Assembly: GCA_004194705.1 (NCBI GenBank)
Contig: SADC01000707.1
Coordinates: 1-64,000, forward strand
DNA length: 64,000 nt
Source of the DNA: Ditylenchus dipsaci
Taxonomy: Eukaryota > Nematoda > Chromadorea > Rhabditida > Anguinidae
Reading direction: 5' to 3'
This document shows positions 44,694 to 57,068 of this stretch, one piece after another. How positions within the stretch are numbered: position 1 is the first letter of the stretch; every line of letters begins with the position of its first letter. The position numbers and the translations under genes were made by a program. The notes below the pieces were generated by a model, which saw only the letters and a list, made by a program, of their open reading frames with translations, was not told the DNA's origin and did not search any database.

Positions 44694-45088
44694 CAAGGGA
44701 AAATTTTTGAATTGGCGGGGGACCACCGAGTAGGAAGAGGTCAGGCCCTTTAAGGCGTGTTTTCAATTTTAGCCAATCTAAATTAGGTTCTAAAAATTAA
44801 TTTTTTTTTTATCATATAACGCGTTTTGAAAGTGAATTTTCGAGCATCTTCGAAATCATTCTATGTTTTGCTCTGTTATTTTTTTATTGTTTCAAAAAAA
44901 TTTTTTGTTGTCGTCTTTGTTCTTTCACCACAGAAAAAAACAAAAAATTGTTTATTGAAACTTTTGAAAATAAAATCAAAAATGCAGGCTGGATTATCTG
45001 AACTCCCCTCCCAAAGTAATATTACTGGTGATATTACCGGTCATAATCTGGTAATATTACCGGTCATAATCTAGATTATGACCGGATA

Positions 45089-45514
45089 CAGTCGACACTC
45101 GATATAAGGACACTCGATATAAGGACAGAAGTTCGTCCCCGCCTCGGGTCAGACACTTTTTTTAGCCCGATTTTCGAAAATTTTCACCGGTTTTGTTTGG
45201 TCAGTCTGGTTCCAAATATCGCAAGGATTCCGATTTTGCCGATCGTTTTTCAGAAATCCAGATTTTTTTCTTCTAAAAAAGCAAGGATTTTTGAAAAAGC
45301 CTGTGTTTAAATCGAGTTTTTGCTTTTTTATAGGAAAAAATTTGGATTTCTGAAAAACGATCGGCAAAATCGGAATCCTTGCGATATTTGGAACCAAACT
45401 GTCAAAACAAAACCGGTGAAAATTTTCGAAAATCGGGCTAAAAAAAATGTCGGACCCAAGGCGGGAACGAACTTTTGCCGGTCCCCTGAGTGTCCTTATA
45501 TCGAGAGTCGACTG
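45089..45514. mobile_element. pogo-like MITE, TA target duplication
   Basis: CAGTCGACACTCGATATAAG and, reversed, CAGTCGACTCTCGATATAAG lie between TA dinucleotides at 45,087-45,088 and 45,515-45,516. The arms are highly complementary. It is inserted into a surrounding repeat with GGTCATAATC words on both sides. Confidence 0.85.
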
Positions 45515-45539
45515 TAATGAAAAATCGGTCATAATCTTT

Positions 45540-46085
45540 TTGGCTCTACTAGAGAATGGGTACCGATTTTTTTGCCTTGGTCACCTTGTTATTTTTTCCA
45601 TGTTTACGTTACTTTTTTATTATATTTTCTATCCGTCTTTTCTTTCTTTAGAGTCGTCAAAGTCGCGAACACGTCGCTGAATGCTCTGTTTCGTGGCAAG
45701 AATGAGCGCCTAAGAAGCTAGACTAAAAATCACATCTTTTGTTAATGCATACTCTGTTGTTTGAAAGTGCAATAAAGTTACTATTTTATTTGTTGTAAAA
45801 TTTGTGAAATTTCGGCACCAGCACCAGCTCACGACACCGGTGCGGTGCCGTGAGCTGCCGGTGCCACTCACAACACTGGTCCCAAGCTGTCGCTGGCCGT
45901 CTTGATTGACGAAAAAGCTGAAATATGCTATGAAAAAGCCTATTCTATTTTTTTATATATATTCCTTGATCATTTTTTATTAAGCCATGTTACGAACAGA
46001 AAAATATAATAAAAAGAAACAAAAGATAGAAAAATAACAGGAGGACCAAGGCGAAAATCGGTACCCATTCTCCAGTAGAGCCATC
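45540..46085. repeat. Inverted repeat enclosing an apparent terminal exon
   Basis: TGGCTCTACTAGAGAATGGG at the left and its reverse at 46,044-46,085 (AATCGGTACCCATTCTCCAG...) form arms of about 110 bp. Between them lie a terminal exon, a polyadenylation signal and a GGTGCGGTGCC palindrome. Confidence 0.65.
45652..45721 (+). CDS. Orphan terminal exon
   Basis: After a TTTCTTTAG acceptor, an open frame of 22 codons (VVKVANTSLNALFRGKNERL, then two more) ends in TAG. A perfect AATAAA follows 49 nt later (45,771-45,776). This is what a last exon looks like, but I could not find upstream exons. The acceptor lies inside one arm of an inverted repeat, so it may be a captured gene fragment. The family is unknown. 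Confidence 0.4.
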
Positions 46086-46919
46086 TTTTTTAACAAGCGG
46101 AAAATTGTTGTGTCATTATTTACATTTTACTTTGAAGGCCACTACTTTTGCTTGGTTACTTGCTTGATAAATGAATTAACTCCAATATCCAAGCAAAATA
46201 AGCCAAGCAAACTATGTATGAAGTCGTATTTGTGTAAATAAAGCTATCCATTTAGCAATGAACAGAATTTTCTTTAAAATATTAAAGCCGTCGCCGGCAA
46301 TGATAATTTCACACGTTTAAATGCGCGTGGGACACTTTTTTTCATTGCAAAAATATCCGGGTTTATTTTTTTATAAACTGAACTCGAAAAGACAACGCAG
46401 GGATTGGGAATCGGGATATCGAACTGACTAACAAATTTTGACCAGCCACTGCTCCTTCACCATTACACTGCAAATTAACTTGTTGAGAAATACTTTTTTA
46501 AGCGCAATTAATTTTATTTCGCAAACAATTGTCAATTCAAAAAATAATGTCAAACATTTTCGGAATAAAAATAGCGCGTCCCGCGCGCACTTAAACGTGA
46601 AAAATTCTCATTTACGGCGCACAGCGTGCCAAAACATTTTATGCTGTCAACTACACATTGGCGTTGTGTTTTTTATTTTTTTCGCTAAATATTCAAATTT
46701 TTAACGCTTATTTTCGATTTTTTACATTTTTCTGCAATTTTTTGATTGATATGGTCTTTAAATATTTTAAAAATATTATGACCAGAATATGAGCGAAAAA
46801 AAGATTATGACCGGTAATATTACCCGCAAAAATTATGACCGGTAATTAACCCAACTCTAATCTCAACTTAAGCCGCCTGCGTCCTGGAAGGGGGCGCATG
46901 ATGATTGAGAGTTATAGAT
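46086..46919. other. Repeat-rich stretch left of element A
   Basis: It holds TTTAAATGCGCGTGGGACAC and its inverse (46,315-46,605), ATTATGACCGGTAATATTACC words (46,785-46,855) pairing with 45,010-45,075, and a decayed FB1 half with GC hairpin (46,865-46,910). No gene was seen. Confidence 0.5.
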
Positions 46920-49900
46920 GGACGGTACTTTTTTCTGCCCCAAATTACTTTTTTCTGGCCCCAAATTTGAAATCCCCCTAATTACTCTTTTCTGCCCCCA
47001 AATTACTTTTTTCTGGCCCCAAATTTGAAATCCCCTAATTACTCTTTTTTGCCCCCAAATTACTTTTTTCTGCCCCCAAATTACTTTTTTCTGCCCCCAA
47101 ATTTGAAATCCCCCTAATTACTCTTTTTTGCCCCAAATTACTTTTTTCTGCCCCAAATTACTTTTTTCTGCCCCCAAATTTGAAATCCCCCTAATTTGAA
47201 ATCCCCCTAATTACTCTTTTTTGCCCCATATTACTTTTTTTTGCCCCCAAATTACTTTTTTCTGCCCCCAAATTTGAAATCCCCCTAATTTGAAATCCCC
47301 CTAATTACTCTTTTTTGCCCCCATATTACTTTTTTCTGCCCTCAAATTACTTTTTCTGCCCCCAAATTACTTTTTTCTGCCCCCAAATTTGAAATCCCCC
47401 TAATTTGAAATCCCCCTAATTACTCTTTTTGCCCCCATATTACTTTTTTCTGCCCTCAAATTTGAAATCCCCCTAATTTGAAATCCCCCTAATTACTCTT
47501 TTTTGCCCCCATATTACTTTTTTCTGCCCTCAAATTACTTTTTCTGCCCCAAATTACTTTTTTCTGCCCCCAAATTTGAAATCCCCCTAATTTGAAATCC
47601 CCCTAATTACTCTTTTTGCCCCCATATTACTTTTTTCTGCCCTCAAATTACTTTTTTCTGCCCCCATATTACTTTTTTCTGCCCCCAAATTTGAAATCCC
47701 CCTAATTTGAAATCCCCCTAATTACTCTTTTTTGCCCCCATATTACTTTTTTCTGCCCTCAAATTACTTTTTTCTGCCCCCATATTACTTTTTTCTGCCC
47801 CCAAATTTGAAATCCCCCTAATTTGAAATCCCCCTAATTACTCTTTTTTGCCCCCATATTACTTTTTTCTGCCCTCAAATTACTTTTTTCTGCCCCCATA
47901 TTACTTTTTTCTGCCCCCAAATTTGAAATCCCCCTAATTTGAAATCCCCCTAATTACTCTTTTTGCCCCCCATATTACTTTTTTCTGCCCTCAAATTACT
48001 TTTTTCTGCCCCCATATTACTTTTTTCTGCCCCCAAATTTGAAATCCCCCTAATTTGAAATCCCCCTAATTACTCTTTTTTGCCCCCATATTACTTTTTT
48101 CTGCCTCAAATTACTTTTTTCTGCCCCCATATTACTTTTTTCTGCCCTCAAATTTGAAATCCCCCTAATTTGAAATCCCCCTAATTACTCTTTTTTGCCC
48201 CCATATTACTTTTTTCTGCCCTCAAATTACTTTTTCTGCCCCCAAATTACTTTTTTCTGCCCCCAAATTTGAAATCCCCCTAATTTGAAATCCCCCTAAT
48301 TACTCTTTTTTGCCCCCATATTACTTTTTTTGCCCCCAAATTACTTTTTTCTGCCCCCAAATTTGAAATCCCCCTAATTTGAAATCCCCCTAATTACTCT
48401 TTTTTGCCCCCATATTACTTTTTTCTGCCCTCAAATTACTTTTTTCTGCCCCCAAATTACTTTTTTCTGCCCCCAAATTTGAAATCCCCCTAATTTGAAA
48501 TCCCCCTAATTACTCTTTTTTGCCCCCATATTACTTTTTTCTGCCCTCAAATTACTTTTTCTGCCCCCAAATTACTTTTTTCTGCCCCCAAATTTGAAAT
48601 CCCCCTAATTTGAAATCCCCCTAATTACTCTTTTTTGCCCCCATATTACTTTTTTCTGCCCTCAAATTACTTTTTTCTGCCCCCAAATTACTTTTTTCTG
48701 CCCCCAAATTTGAAATCCCCCTAATTTGAAATCCCCCTAATTACTCTTTTTTGCCCCCATATTACTTTTTTCTGCCCTCAAATTACTTTTTTCTGCCCCC
48801 AAATTACTTTTTTCTGCCCCCAAATTTGAAATCCCCCTAATTTGAAATCCCCCTAATTACTCTTTTTTGCCCCCATATTACTTTTTTCTGCCCTCAAATT
48901 ACTTTTTTCTGCCCCCATATTACTTTTTCTGCCCCCAAATTTGAAATCCCCCTAATTTGAAATCCCCCTAATTACTCTTTTTGCCCCCATATTACTTTTT
49001 TCTGCCCTCAAATTACTTTTTTCTGCCCCCATATTACTTTTTTCTGCCCCCAAATTTGAAATCCCCCTAATTTGAAATCCCCCTAATTACTCTTTTTTGC
49101 CCCCATATTACTTTTTTCTGCCCCCATATTACTTTTTTCTGCCCCAAATTTGAAATCCCCCTAATTTGAAATCCCCCTAATTACTCTTTTTTGCCCCCAT
49201 ATTACTTTTTTCTGCCCTCAAATTACTTTTTCTGCCCCCAAATTACTTTTTTCTGCCCTCAAATTTGAAATCCCCCTAATTTGAAATCCCCCTAATTACT
49301 CTTTTTTGCCCCCATATTACTTTTTTTTGCCCCCAAATTACTTTTTTCTGCCCCAAATTTGAAATCCCCCTAATTTGAAATCCCCCTAATTACTCTTTTT
49401 TGCCCCCATATTACTTTTTTCTGCCCTCAAATTACTTTTTCTGCCCCCAAATTACTTTTTTCTGCCCCCAAATTTGAAATCCCCCTAATTTGAAATCCCC
49501 CTAATTACTCTTTTTTGCCCCCATATTACTTTTTTCTGCCCTCAAATTTGAAATCCCCCTAATTTGAAATCCCCTAATTACTCTTTTTTGCCCCCATATT
49601 ACTTTTTTCTGCCCTCAAATTACTTTTTTCTGCCCCCAAATTACTTTTTTCTGCCCCCAAATTTGAAATCCCCCTAATTTGAAATCCCCCTAATTACTCT
49701 TTTTTGCCCCCATATTACTTTTTTCTGCCCTCAAATTACTTTTTTCTGCCCCCAAATTACTTTTTTCTGCCCCCAAATTTGAAATCCCCCTAATTTGAAA
49801 TCCCCCTAATTACTCTTTTTTGCCCCCATATTACTTTTTTCTGCCCTCAAATTACTTTTTTCTGCCCCCAAATTACTTTTTTCTGCCCCCAAATTTGAAA

Positions 49901-51656
49901 TCCCCCTAATTTGAAATCCCCCTAATTACTCTTTTTTGCCCCCATATTACTTTTTTCTGCCCCAAATTACTTTTTTCTGCCCCCAAATTACTTTTTTCTG
50001 CCCCCAAATTTGAAATCCCCTAATTTGAAATCCCCCTAATTACTCTTTTTTTTTGCCCCCATATTACTTTTTTCTGCCCCCAAATTACTTTTTTCTGCCC
50101 CAAATTTGAAATCCCCCTAATTTGAAATCCCCCTAATTACTCTTTTTTGCCCCCATATTACTTTTTTCTGCCCTCAAATTACTTTTTTCTGCCCCCAAAT
50201 TACTTTTTTCTGCCCCCAAATTTGAAATCCCCCTAATTTGAAATCCCCCTAATTACTCTTTTTTGCCCCATATTACTTTTTTCTGCCCTCAAATTACTTT
50301 TTTCTGCCCCCAAATTACTTTTTTCTGCCCCCAAATTTGAAATCCCCCTAATTTGAAATCCCCCTAATTACTCTTTTTTTTGCCCCCATATTACTTTTTT
50401 CTGCCCTCAAATTACTTTTTTCTGCCCCCATATTACTTTTTTCTGCCCCCAAATTTGAAATCCCCCTAATTTGAAATCCCCCTAATACTCCCCCCATATT
50501 ACTTTTTTCTGCCCCCAAATTACTTTTTTCTGCCCCCAAATTTGAAATCCCCCTAATTTGAAATCCCCCTAATTACTCTTTTTTGCCCCCATATTACTTT
50601 TTTCTGCCCTCAAATTACTTTTTTCTGCCCTCAAATTACTTTTTTCTGCCCCCAAATTACTTTTTTCTGCCCCCAAATTTGAAATCCCCTAATTTGAAAT
50701 CCCCCTAATTACTCTTTTTTGCCCCCATATTACTTTTTTTTGCCCCCAAATTACTTTTTTCTGCCCCCAAATTTGAAATCCCCCTAATTACTCTTTTTTG
50801 CCCCCATATTACTTTTTTCTGCCCTCAAATTACTTTTTTCTGCCCCCAAATTACTTTTTTCTGCCCCCAAATTTGAAATCCCCCTAATTACTCTTTTTTT
50901 TGCCCCCATATTACTTTTTTCTGCCCCCAAATTACTTTTTTCTGCCCCCAAATTTGAAATCCCCCTAATTTGAAATCCCCCTAATTACTCTTTTTTTTGC
51001 CCCCATATTACTTTTTTCTGCCCCAAATTACTTTTTTCTGCCCCCAAATTTTCAAAAAATGCCCCCAAATTTTTCTCTCTCATCGTTTTTAGTCAAAATT
51101 CCGCGGGAATTTAAATTTTTTAGTCAAAAAGTAACTTGGATTGATCAGAATGTCCAGAAGCCCCTGAAAATTGGTTTTTTGGGGTTTACTAAAGGGGGAG
51201 TAAACTTTTTGCGAAAATTCGACTGGGCGGATCAGAATTCCAGTCCGATCGGCTGAATCGCTCAGAATTTCACCCTCAACCATTCTCAACCATCTTAAAA
51301 CGCCCTAAACCATCCCAAACTGCTCCAGACCAGTATCTAACTACCCTAAATCAGTGCTTAGGGCGGTTTAAGATAGTTGAGAATGGTTGAGGGTGAAATT
51401 CTGAGCGATTCAGCCGATCGGACTGGAATTCTGATCCGCCCAATCGAATTTTCGCAAAAAGTTTACTCCCCCTTAGTAAACCCCCAAAAAACCAATTTTC
51501 AGGGGCTTCTGGCCATTCCGGAGCGGGATTCTGACCAATCCAAGTTACTTTTCGACTGAAAATTTTAAATTCCCGCGAAATTTTGACTAAAAACGATGAG
51601 AGAGAAAAATTTGGGGGCAGAAAAAAGTAATTTGGGGGCAGAAAAAAGTACCGTCC
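46920..51656. mobile_element. Large fold-back element A, 9-bp target duplication
   Basis: The ends GGACGGTACTTTTTTCTGCC and its reverse are flanked by an exact 9-bp repeat, GTTATAGAT (46,911-46,919 and 51,657-51,665). The left arm is a 4.1-kb tandem array. The right arm has only two of the 21-22 bp units. The core (51,060-51,600) is a palindrome. It is inserted in a remnant of the GC-hairpin family. No transposase was found. Confidence 0.88.
46925..51055. repeat. Tandem array, about 116-bp higher-order unit
   Basis: Three word types alternate: TTGAAATCCCCCTAA (usually twice), TTACTCTTTTTTGCCCCCATA, and three or four of TTACTTTTTTCTGCCCCCAAA or its CCCTCAAA variant. The full period is about 116 bp, giving roughly 35 units with small length changes. 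Reading frames through it encode only repeats. Confidence 0.92.
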
Positions 51657-51842
51657 GTTATAGATACGCATACTCACTTACCTTAGACATTATTCCGAGA
51701 AAAAAAACAAAATGCGGCAAAATACCCTTATAAAGGTGATTTACCTTGGTCCCCCAAGGCAAAAAGTCAAATTTTGGTCAAAAAAAATTTTTTTTAATCA
51801 ATTTTTGACGTGGGAAAGTGTTGTAAAATAGCTTTTTTTTTA

Positions 51843-52632
51843 GGATAATATTTTTTTCTTACCGCAAAACACTTGAAAATTACCGCAAATCATTTTTTTA
51901 TTACCGCAATTTGATTTTCCCGCAAAATATTTTTTTATTACCGCAAAATACTTTTTTCTTACCGCAATTTGATTTTCCGCAAAATACTTTTTTCTTACCG
52001 CAAAATACTTTTTTCTTACCGCAAAATACTTTTTTCTTACCGGAATACTTTTTTCTTACCGCAAAATACTTTTTTCTTACCGCGGAATAACTCGGATCCC
52101 TCAGAATCCCACCCCAGAATGGCCAGAAGCCCCTGAAAGTTGGTTTTTTCGGGGTTTACTAAAGGGGGAGTAAACTTTTCGAGAAAATTCGATTGAGCGG
52201 ATCAGATTTCGGGTCCGATGGGCTTAATCGCTCAGAATTCTAGGTTTATGGTGTTTTCGAGTGGTTCAGGGTGGAGTTGTGGGCGATTGAGCCGATCGGA
52301 CCCGAAATCTGATCCGCTCAATCGAATTTTCGCAAAAAGTTTACCCCCCCTTTAGTAAACCCCGAAAAAACCAACTTTCAGGGGCTTCTGGCCATTCTGG
52401 GTGGGATTCTGAGGGATCCAAGTTGTTTCCTGACTGAAAAATTCAAATTCCCGCAAAATTTTGACTAAAAACGACGAGAAAATTTTTTGCGGTAAGAAAA
52501 AAGTATTTTGCGGTAAGAAAAAAGTATTTTGCGGTAATAAAAAGTATTTTGCGGGAAAATCAAATTGCGGTAATAAAAAAATGATTTGCGGTAATTTTCA
52601 AGTGTTTTGCGGTAAGAAGAAAGTACCATCCT
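51843..52632. mobile_element. Fold-back element B, copy 2
   Basis: It is the same as 1,116-1,865 but longer by about 40 bp, with extra TTACCGCAAAATACTTTTTTC-type sequence near 52,020-52,080. It is flanked by T-run plus A on both sides. Confidence 0.8.
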
Positions 52633-53616
52633 TTTTTTTATCTTAAGCACATAGAAATTATTAAGAAGACGTTTAAACACTATTTTTAAATAAATGAAAA
52701 TGCGCAAAAATTGCAAAGAAAAAACAACATGGGGGCAAAGCGTAGTTTTTTAGGTGTATCCTCGAAAACATTTAGAACCCTTTTCATTTGTGTTTTCATA
52801 AAAATAAAGGTAAAATGTGAAAAACGTTCACATTTGTCCAAAGAAGTCGGCCAGCTCTACAAAAAGCGATAAAATTCTTAAAGGCCCAAAAGATAAAAAA
52901 AAGCTGCCGAATTCTCATATTAGGTGGTACTGTAATATGTAAGCCTTGTTATAGACTAATTTTCTGTTTAAAAAAGCCAATAGTTTGAAAATATGGCAAA
53001 ATGTGAATTTTCCTGTTGTTCTCTTTATTTCAAAAATCCCGAAATTTGAACGGGATTCCAACAGGATCCCGAAATTTTTTAGCGAACACCCCGATCCCGA
53101 AAATTTTCGGCTAAGAATATCGTCCCGAAATCCAGCACGAAAATAAACATAAATGTCACAAAAAAGAAGAAGACTTTTAAAAAAGTATGAAAATTTCGAA
53201 AAACTGAACGCCACAACCTATTTCCGATTTTGTCAATTTGAAACGCTGTGACTAGTTCTAGGGGTAATTTGGGTCGCTTATTCTTGATCTTACTCCAAAA
53301 AAGTCTAATTACCACTAAAACTGGTAAAAGAAAAAATCGCAATCGCTCTACGTACTACGCCATCGATGCCACTTATTGAATCCTAAGTAGCTTACCCTCT
53401 TTAGAATGTATATTTTTCATATTTGAAAACAATCACAGGAAAAATTTATTAAAGTAAAATAACGATGTTTTATGACGTCTTAAACAGGCTCGCCTTAAAA
53501 AATTCCATAAATTATACTGCATTGCTATGAGAAGTGTAGAATAATTATTCTGTGTCACAATTTCAAAAAATCGATTCGCTTTTCATTTTACGGTTTTTGC
53601 GTGTGCTAGTTCTAAA
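52633..53616. other. Upstream region of rab-3 copy 2
   Basis: Counterpart of 1,866-2,851. No exon was found. Confidence 0.5.
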
Positions 53617-53900
53617 TAGAGTAGTTCACGGTCGGTTAACCGACCCGGTCGGTTAACCGACCGACCGGGTATTTGGCCAAAAAAAACCGACCGAAAAACC
53701 GGGTACAAAAAAACCGGGAAAACCGAAAACCGGGTACAGCAAAATTTCGGTTAATTTACGACAAAAAAAACCGAAAACCGGGTACAAGCCGGTTAACCGA
53801 CCGAAAAAAACTGAAAAACCGTAACCGAAAACCGGGTAGCCAAAATCCCGGTTAACCGAAAACCGGGTAAGGCCCAATTAACCGACCGTGAACTACTCTA
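53617..53900. mobile_element. hAT-type MITE upstream of rab-3 (copy 2)
   Basis: Same ends as 2,852-3,134. GTTCTAAA is duplicated at 53,609-53,616 and 53,901-53,908. Because it sits at the identical place in both copies, the insertion predates the divergence of the copies. Confidence 0.9.
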
Positions 53901-53964
53901 GTTCTAAACTTCTATATTTGCTGTTCTTATATCACCAATTTAATTATTTATTGAAGACTACGAC

Positions 53965-56900
53965 ATGGCTCAAAATTCTGCTGGTGGGCATGCTGCGCCT
54001 GCACCAGGAGGCACTGCTGACCAGAATTTTGATTATATGTTCAAGTTGCTGATTATTGGCAACTCTTCTGTGGGCAAAACTTCCTTTCTATTCCGCTACT
54101 GCGACGACAGCTTCACTTCTGCATTTGTGTCGACTGTAAGTCCGAGTGAAAAAGTCGTAAAGATTGATAAAGCTACATACTATTATAGGTGGGCATCGAC
54201 TTTAAAGTGAAAACTGTGTTTAGAGGAGACAAAAGAGTAAAACTGCAGATTTGGGTATTGTTTTTCATGTTTTTGGCTTAGAGGCATTTTCCCATTTTTT
54301 ATTTTAGCCAAACCTTTTTCTTGACGTAAAAATACTTTTTTTTTGCCGCTACGTATATTTCTTTGGCCGTTAAAAGTCGTTTTACATGCAGAAAAAAATT
54401 TGCAAGGTTCTACGGCGAAAAAAAAATATTTTTACAGCAAGAAAAAGGTTTGCCCTTTATTTTTAGCTAAAATTGGATAAAACCGGATTTTCAGCTGTTT
54501 TTAGGGCGTAGGGGCGTTTGGCCCCTTTTGTCGCATTTTTGACGTTCTGCCCTATGTTCTGTTTTAGCCACTTAGGCTTAGGGTTAGGCCTTAGGCTTAG
54601 CCTTAGGCTTAGGGACCAAAAAATGTCTTACGGACTACAAAATGGCTGAAGGCTTAGCTAAAACAGAAGATAGGGCAGAACGCCAAAAATGCGACAAAAG
54701 GGGCCAAACGCCTACGGACCGTTTTTAGAATTAGTTTTTTTGTGGTTAAAATTGATTTACGCCCTCAAAAAACTGGTTTACGCCCTCAAAATACTGGTTT
54801 ACGCCCTCAAATCTATATATTGCCATTTTTTTGTCAAATTTTTGTTGCCACTTTTTCAATATTTTCACACCAGCATGTAGCCCTGAATCTTGGCTTTCTA
54901 ACAAGCTATTGACTGATTTTCTGAGATTTCAAAAAGCTGAAGAAAAAAGTCTTTGTATGGAGCAAATTTTTCTAAAAATATTTTTCTAAAAATATTTTTT
55001 CTAAAAATTTGCTCCATATTTGCTCCATCAATAGCTTGTTAGAAAGCCAAGATTCAGGGCTACATGCTGGTGTAAAAATATTGAAAAAGTGGCAACAAAA
55101 ATTTGACAAAAATGGCAATATATAGATTTGAGGGCGTAAACCAGTATTTTGAGGGCGTAAATCAGTTTTTTGAGGGCGTAAACTACTTATAGCCTTTTTT
55201 TGTTCAATTTGTTTAATTAGATGAAACCTTACGGACATGAAAGACACGTCAAATTTTGTTTTGTATTTTTTCAATGATTGAGGTTTTTTGTGATGTAAAG
55301 TTTACATTATGTCTCCTTAAAATTAAGAAAAATGGAATAATGCCTATGCGAGAATTTTTTATTTTTATTTTTAATCCTCAAATTTGTTTCAGGACACAGC
55401 TGGCCAGGAACGCTACAGAACTATTACCACTGCCTATTATAGAGGTAGGGTTTAGTGCATATAAAACATTATTTTCAATCTAGTGTTCACTAATTTAGGG
55501 GCCATGGGCTTTATTCTAATGTATGTTTGAAACATTTCTTTGATTAAAACATGGTCTATGGTCGAAATATGGAACTATGTTTAACGATGGTACTCTCGGT
55601 GTTCTTTTTTGGGAATAGGGTCGGACTTGAGCAGGTTTCCCTGTTTCTACGAAATAACTTGTTTTCTATCTGTCAGTCTTGGTCAATAATATTTATTTTT
55701 TACACTCCAAAATAGACTATTTTCTTTAAAAATTTCCGAAATCGGCCTCATTTTGCGTAAATTTAAAAATTAGAGCAATTAACATTGGCAATCAGAACTT
55801 CAGTCCCATCCCTGAACGTCAGACAATTTAAAAATGTTGAAAATAGTTAGTTCATGCTAATTATGATTAAAATAGGATGAAGTTCTGCTTTATAAAAGGA
55901 CTATAAGTGGCGCTTTGATATAACAGGCGGCTAGGCTCGGTTATCGGTGTGTATCTTACATCGAGCATCGACGGTAGTTATTTTTCAAACAGATCATTTG
56001 TTCGTGAAACTTAGCACCCACCTCATATCATGTATACCCGTTGTGAATCGCCAGCAATATAGTTGCATTTAGGTATGATGTGACCAATGAGGAATCATTT
56101 AACAGTGTGCAGGACTGGTGCACCCAGATTAAGGTGGGTAACTGAAGTTCACTCTATACATATAACACGCCTAAATTTAAACTTTTTTCTATTTCTGACT
56201 TAGGGGGTGGGGGGGTTGTTCACTATTGTGCACCGTCAAGCGAAAATCGCAAAGTCGCCTGGATGAGCACGTGCCCATCCTGGGTCGGAATTGAAACCGC
56301 TTAATTAACTGTGGGACGTCTCGATTAATGCTCGAGAAATCTCGCAGTCAACTAAGCGGTTCCAATTCCGACTCAAGATGGTACGCTTTTCATTTGAGTG
56401 AGGTGCAGATCTAGGTGTTTTTATGGCTATTAATTTTAATATGGTGCAAAATATTGCCTATCCCCCCCTGAACTCAAAAATAAAAAAAATTAAGTTGAGG
56501 CGTGTTATATGTTAGCCCACATTGCAAATACAAAAAACCGGCTTTGTCTTCATTTGATTTTGAACCTTTTTGAACCTTTGCCCAAAAAATATTTTTTGTG
56601 GTAGTGAGCTCGAACTCAACTCTGCAAAGCATCCAAACACTTTAAATCCAGTATTTTTTTGTAGACCTACTCCTGGGAGAATGCTCAAGTGGTCCTGGTT
56701 GGCAACAAGTGTGACATGGACGACGAAAGAGTAGTCTCCTACGAGCGGGGTCGCCAGCTGGCTGACCAGTTGTGTAAGCAGGCATGACATTTTTATTCTC
56801 AACCTAATAGTCTAATTTTAGCCCTGGAGTACTTTGAAGCCTCTGCCAAAGAGAACATTAATGTGAAAGCTGTTTTCGAGAAACTGGTCTTACATTTAAC

Positions 56901-57068
56901 TTTTCCAAACATTTATTATAATGAATAGCTGAACTTTAGGTGGAGATAATCTGCAACAAGATGGCGGAGAGCTTGGATGCCAGCCAGACCCAGAACCAAC
57001 AACCCCAGGGCCAGAAGCTGGATGCATCTACAACCCAGAAACCTCCCTCGCAACAGTGCAATTGTTGA
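53965..57068 (+). CDS. rab-3: Rab3 small GTPase, copy 2, intact, 224 aa
   Basis: Exons are 53965-54135, 54189-54254, 55393-55444, 55499-55520, 56073-56133, 56665-56773, 56822-56886 and 56940-57068. They total 675 nt and splice without a break. Exon 2 here reads [10 protein letters not shown], the expected Rab3 sequence, in contrast to copy 1. All G-box motifs and the CNC tail are present. The Rab3-specific N-terminus (DQNFDYMFK) and C-terminal segment ([11 protein letters not shown]) distinguish it from Rab8, Rab10 and Rab27. In the family it acts on synaptic and secretory vesicles, partnering RIM-type effectors and a GDP-dissociation inhibitor. The fourth exon is only 22 nt. Confidence 0.96.

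Larger units (their letters stand above)
43642..44753. mobile_element. Larger inverted-repeat element containing an FB1 insertion
   Basis: TTTAAAGGGCCTGACCTC and its reverse at about 44,736-44,753 define the outer pair. The next 40 bases (GGTGGTCCCGCCAATTCAA) also pair. FB1 lies inside at 43,712-44,574. Confidence 0.7.

Noticed and set aside
50348..50539. Open frame with repeated GAEKSN-like peptide units
   Set aside because: It is the tandem repeat translated on the minus strand, with no start context or conservation signal.
46925..51055. Regularly spaced short repeats resembling a CRISPR-like array
   Set aside because: The intervals are themselves repeats with no unique spacers, and the setting is a eukaryotic genome with spliced genes. 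It is a satellite-type array.
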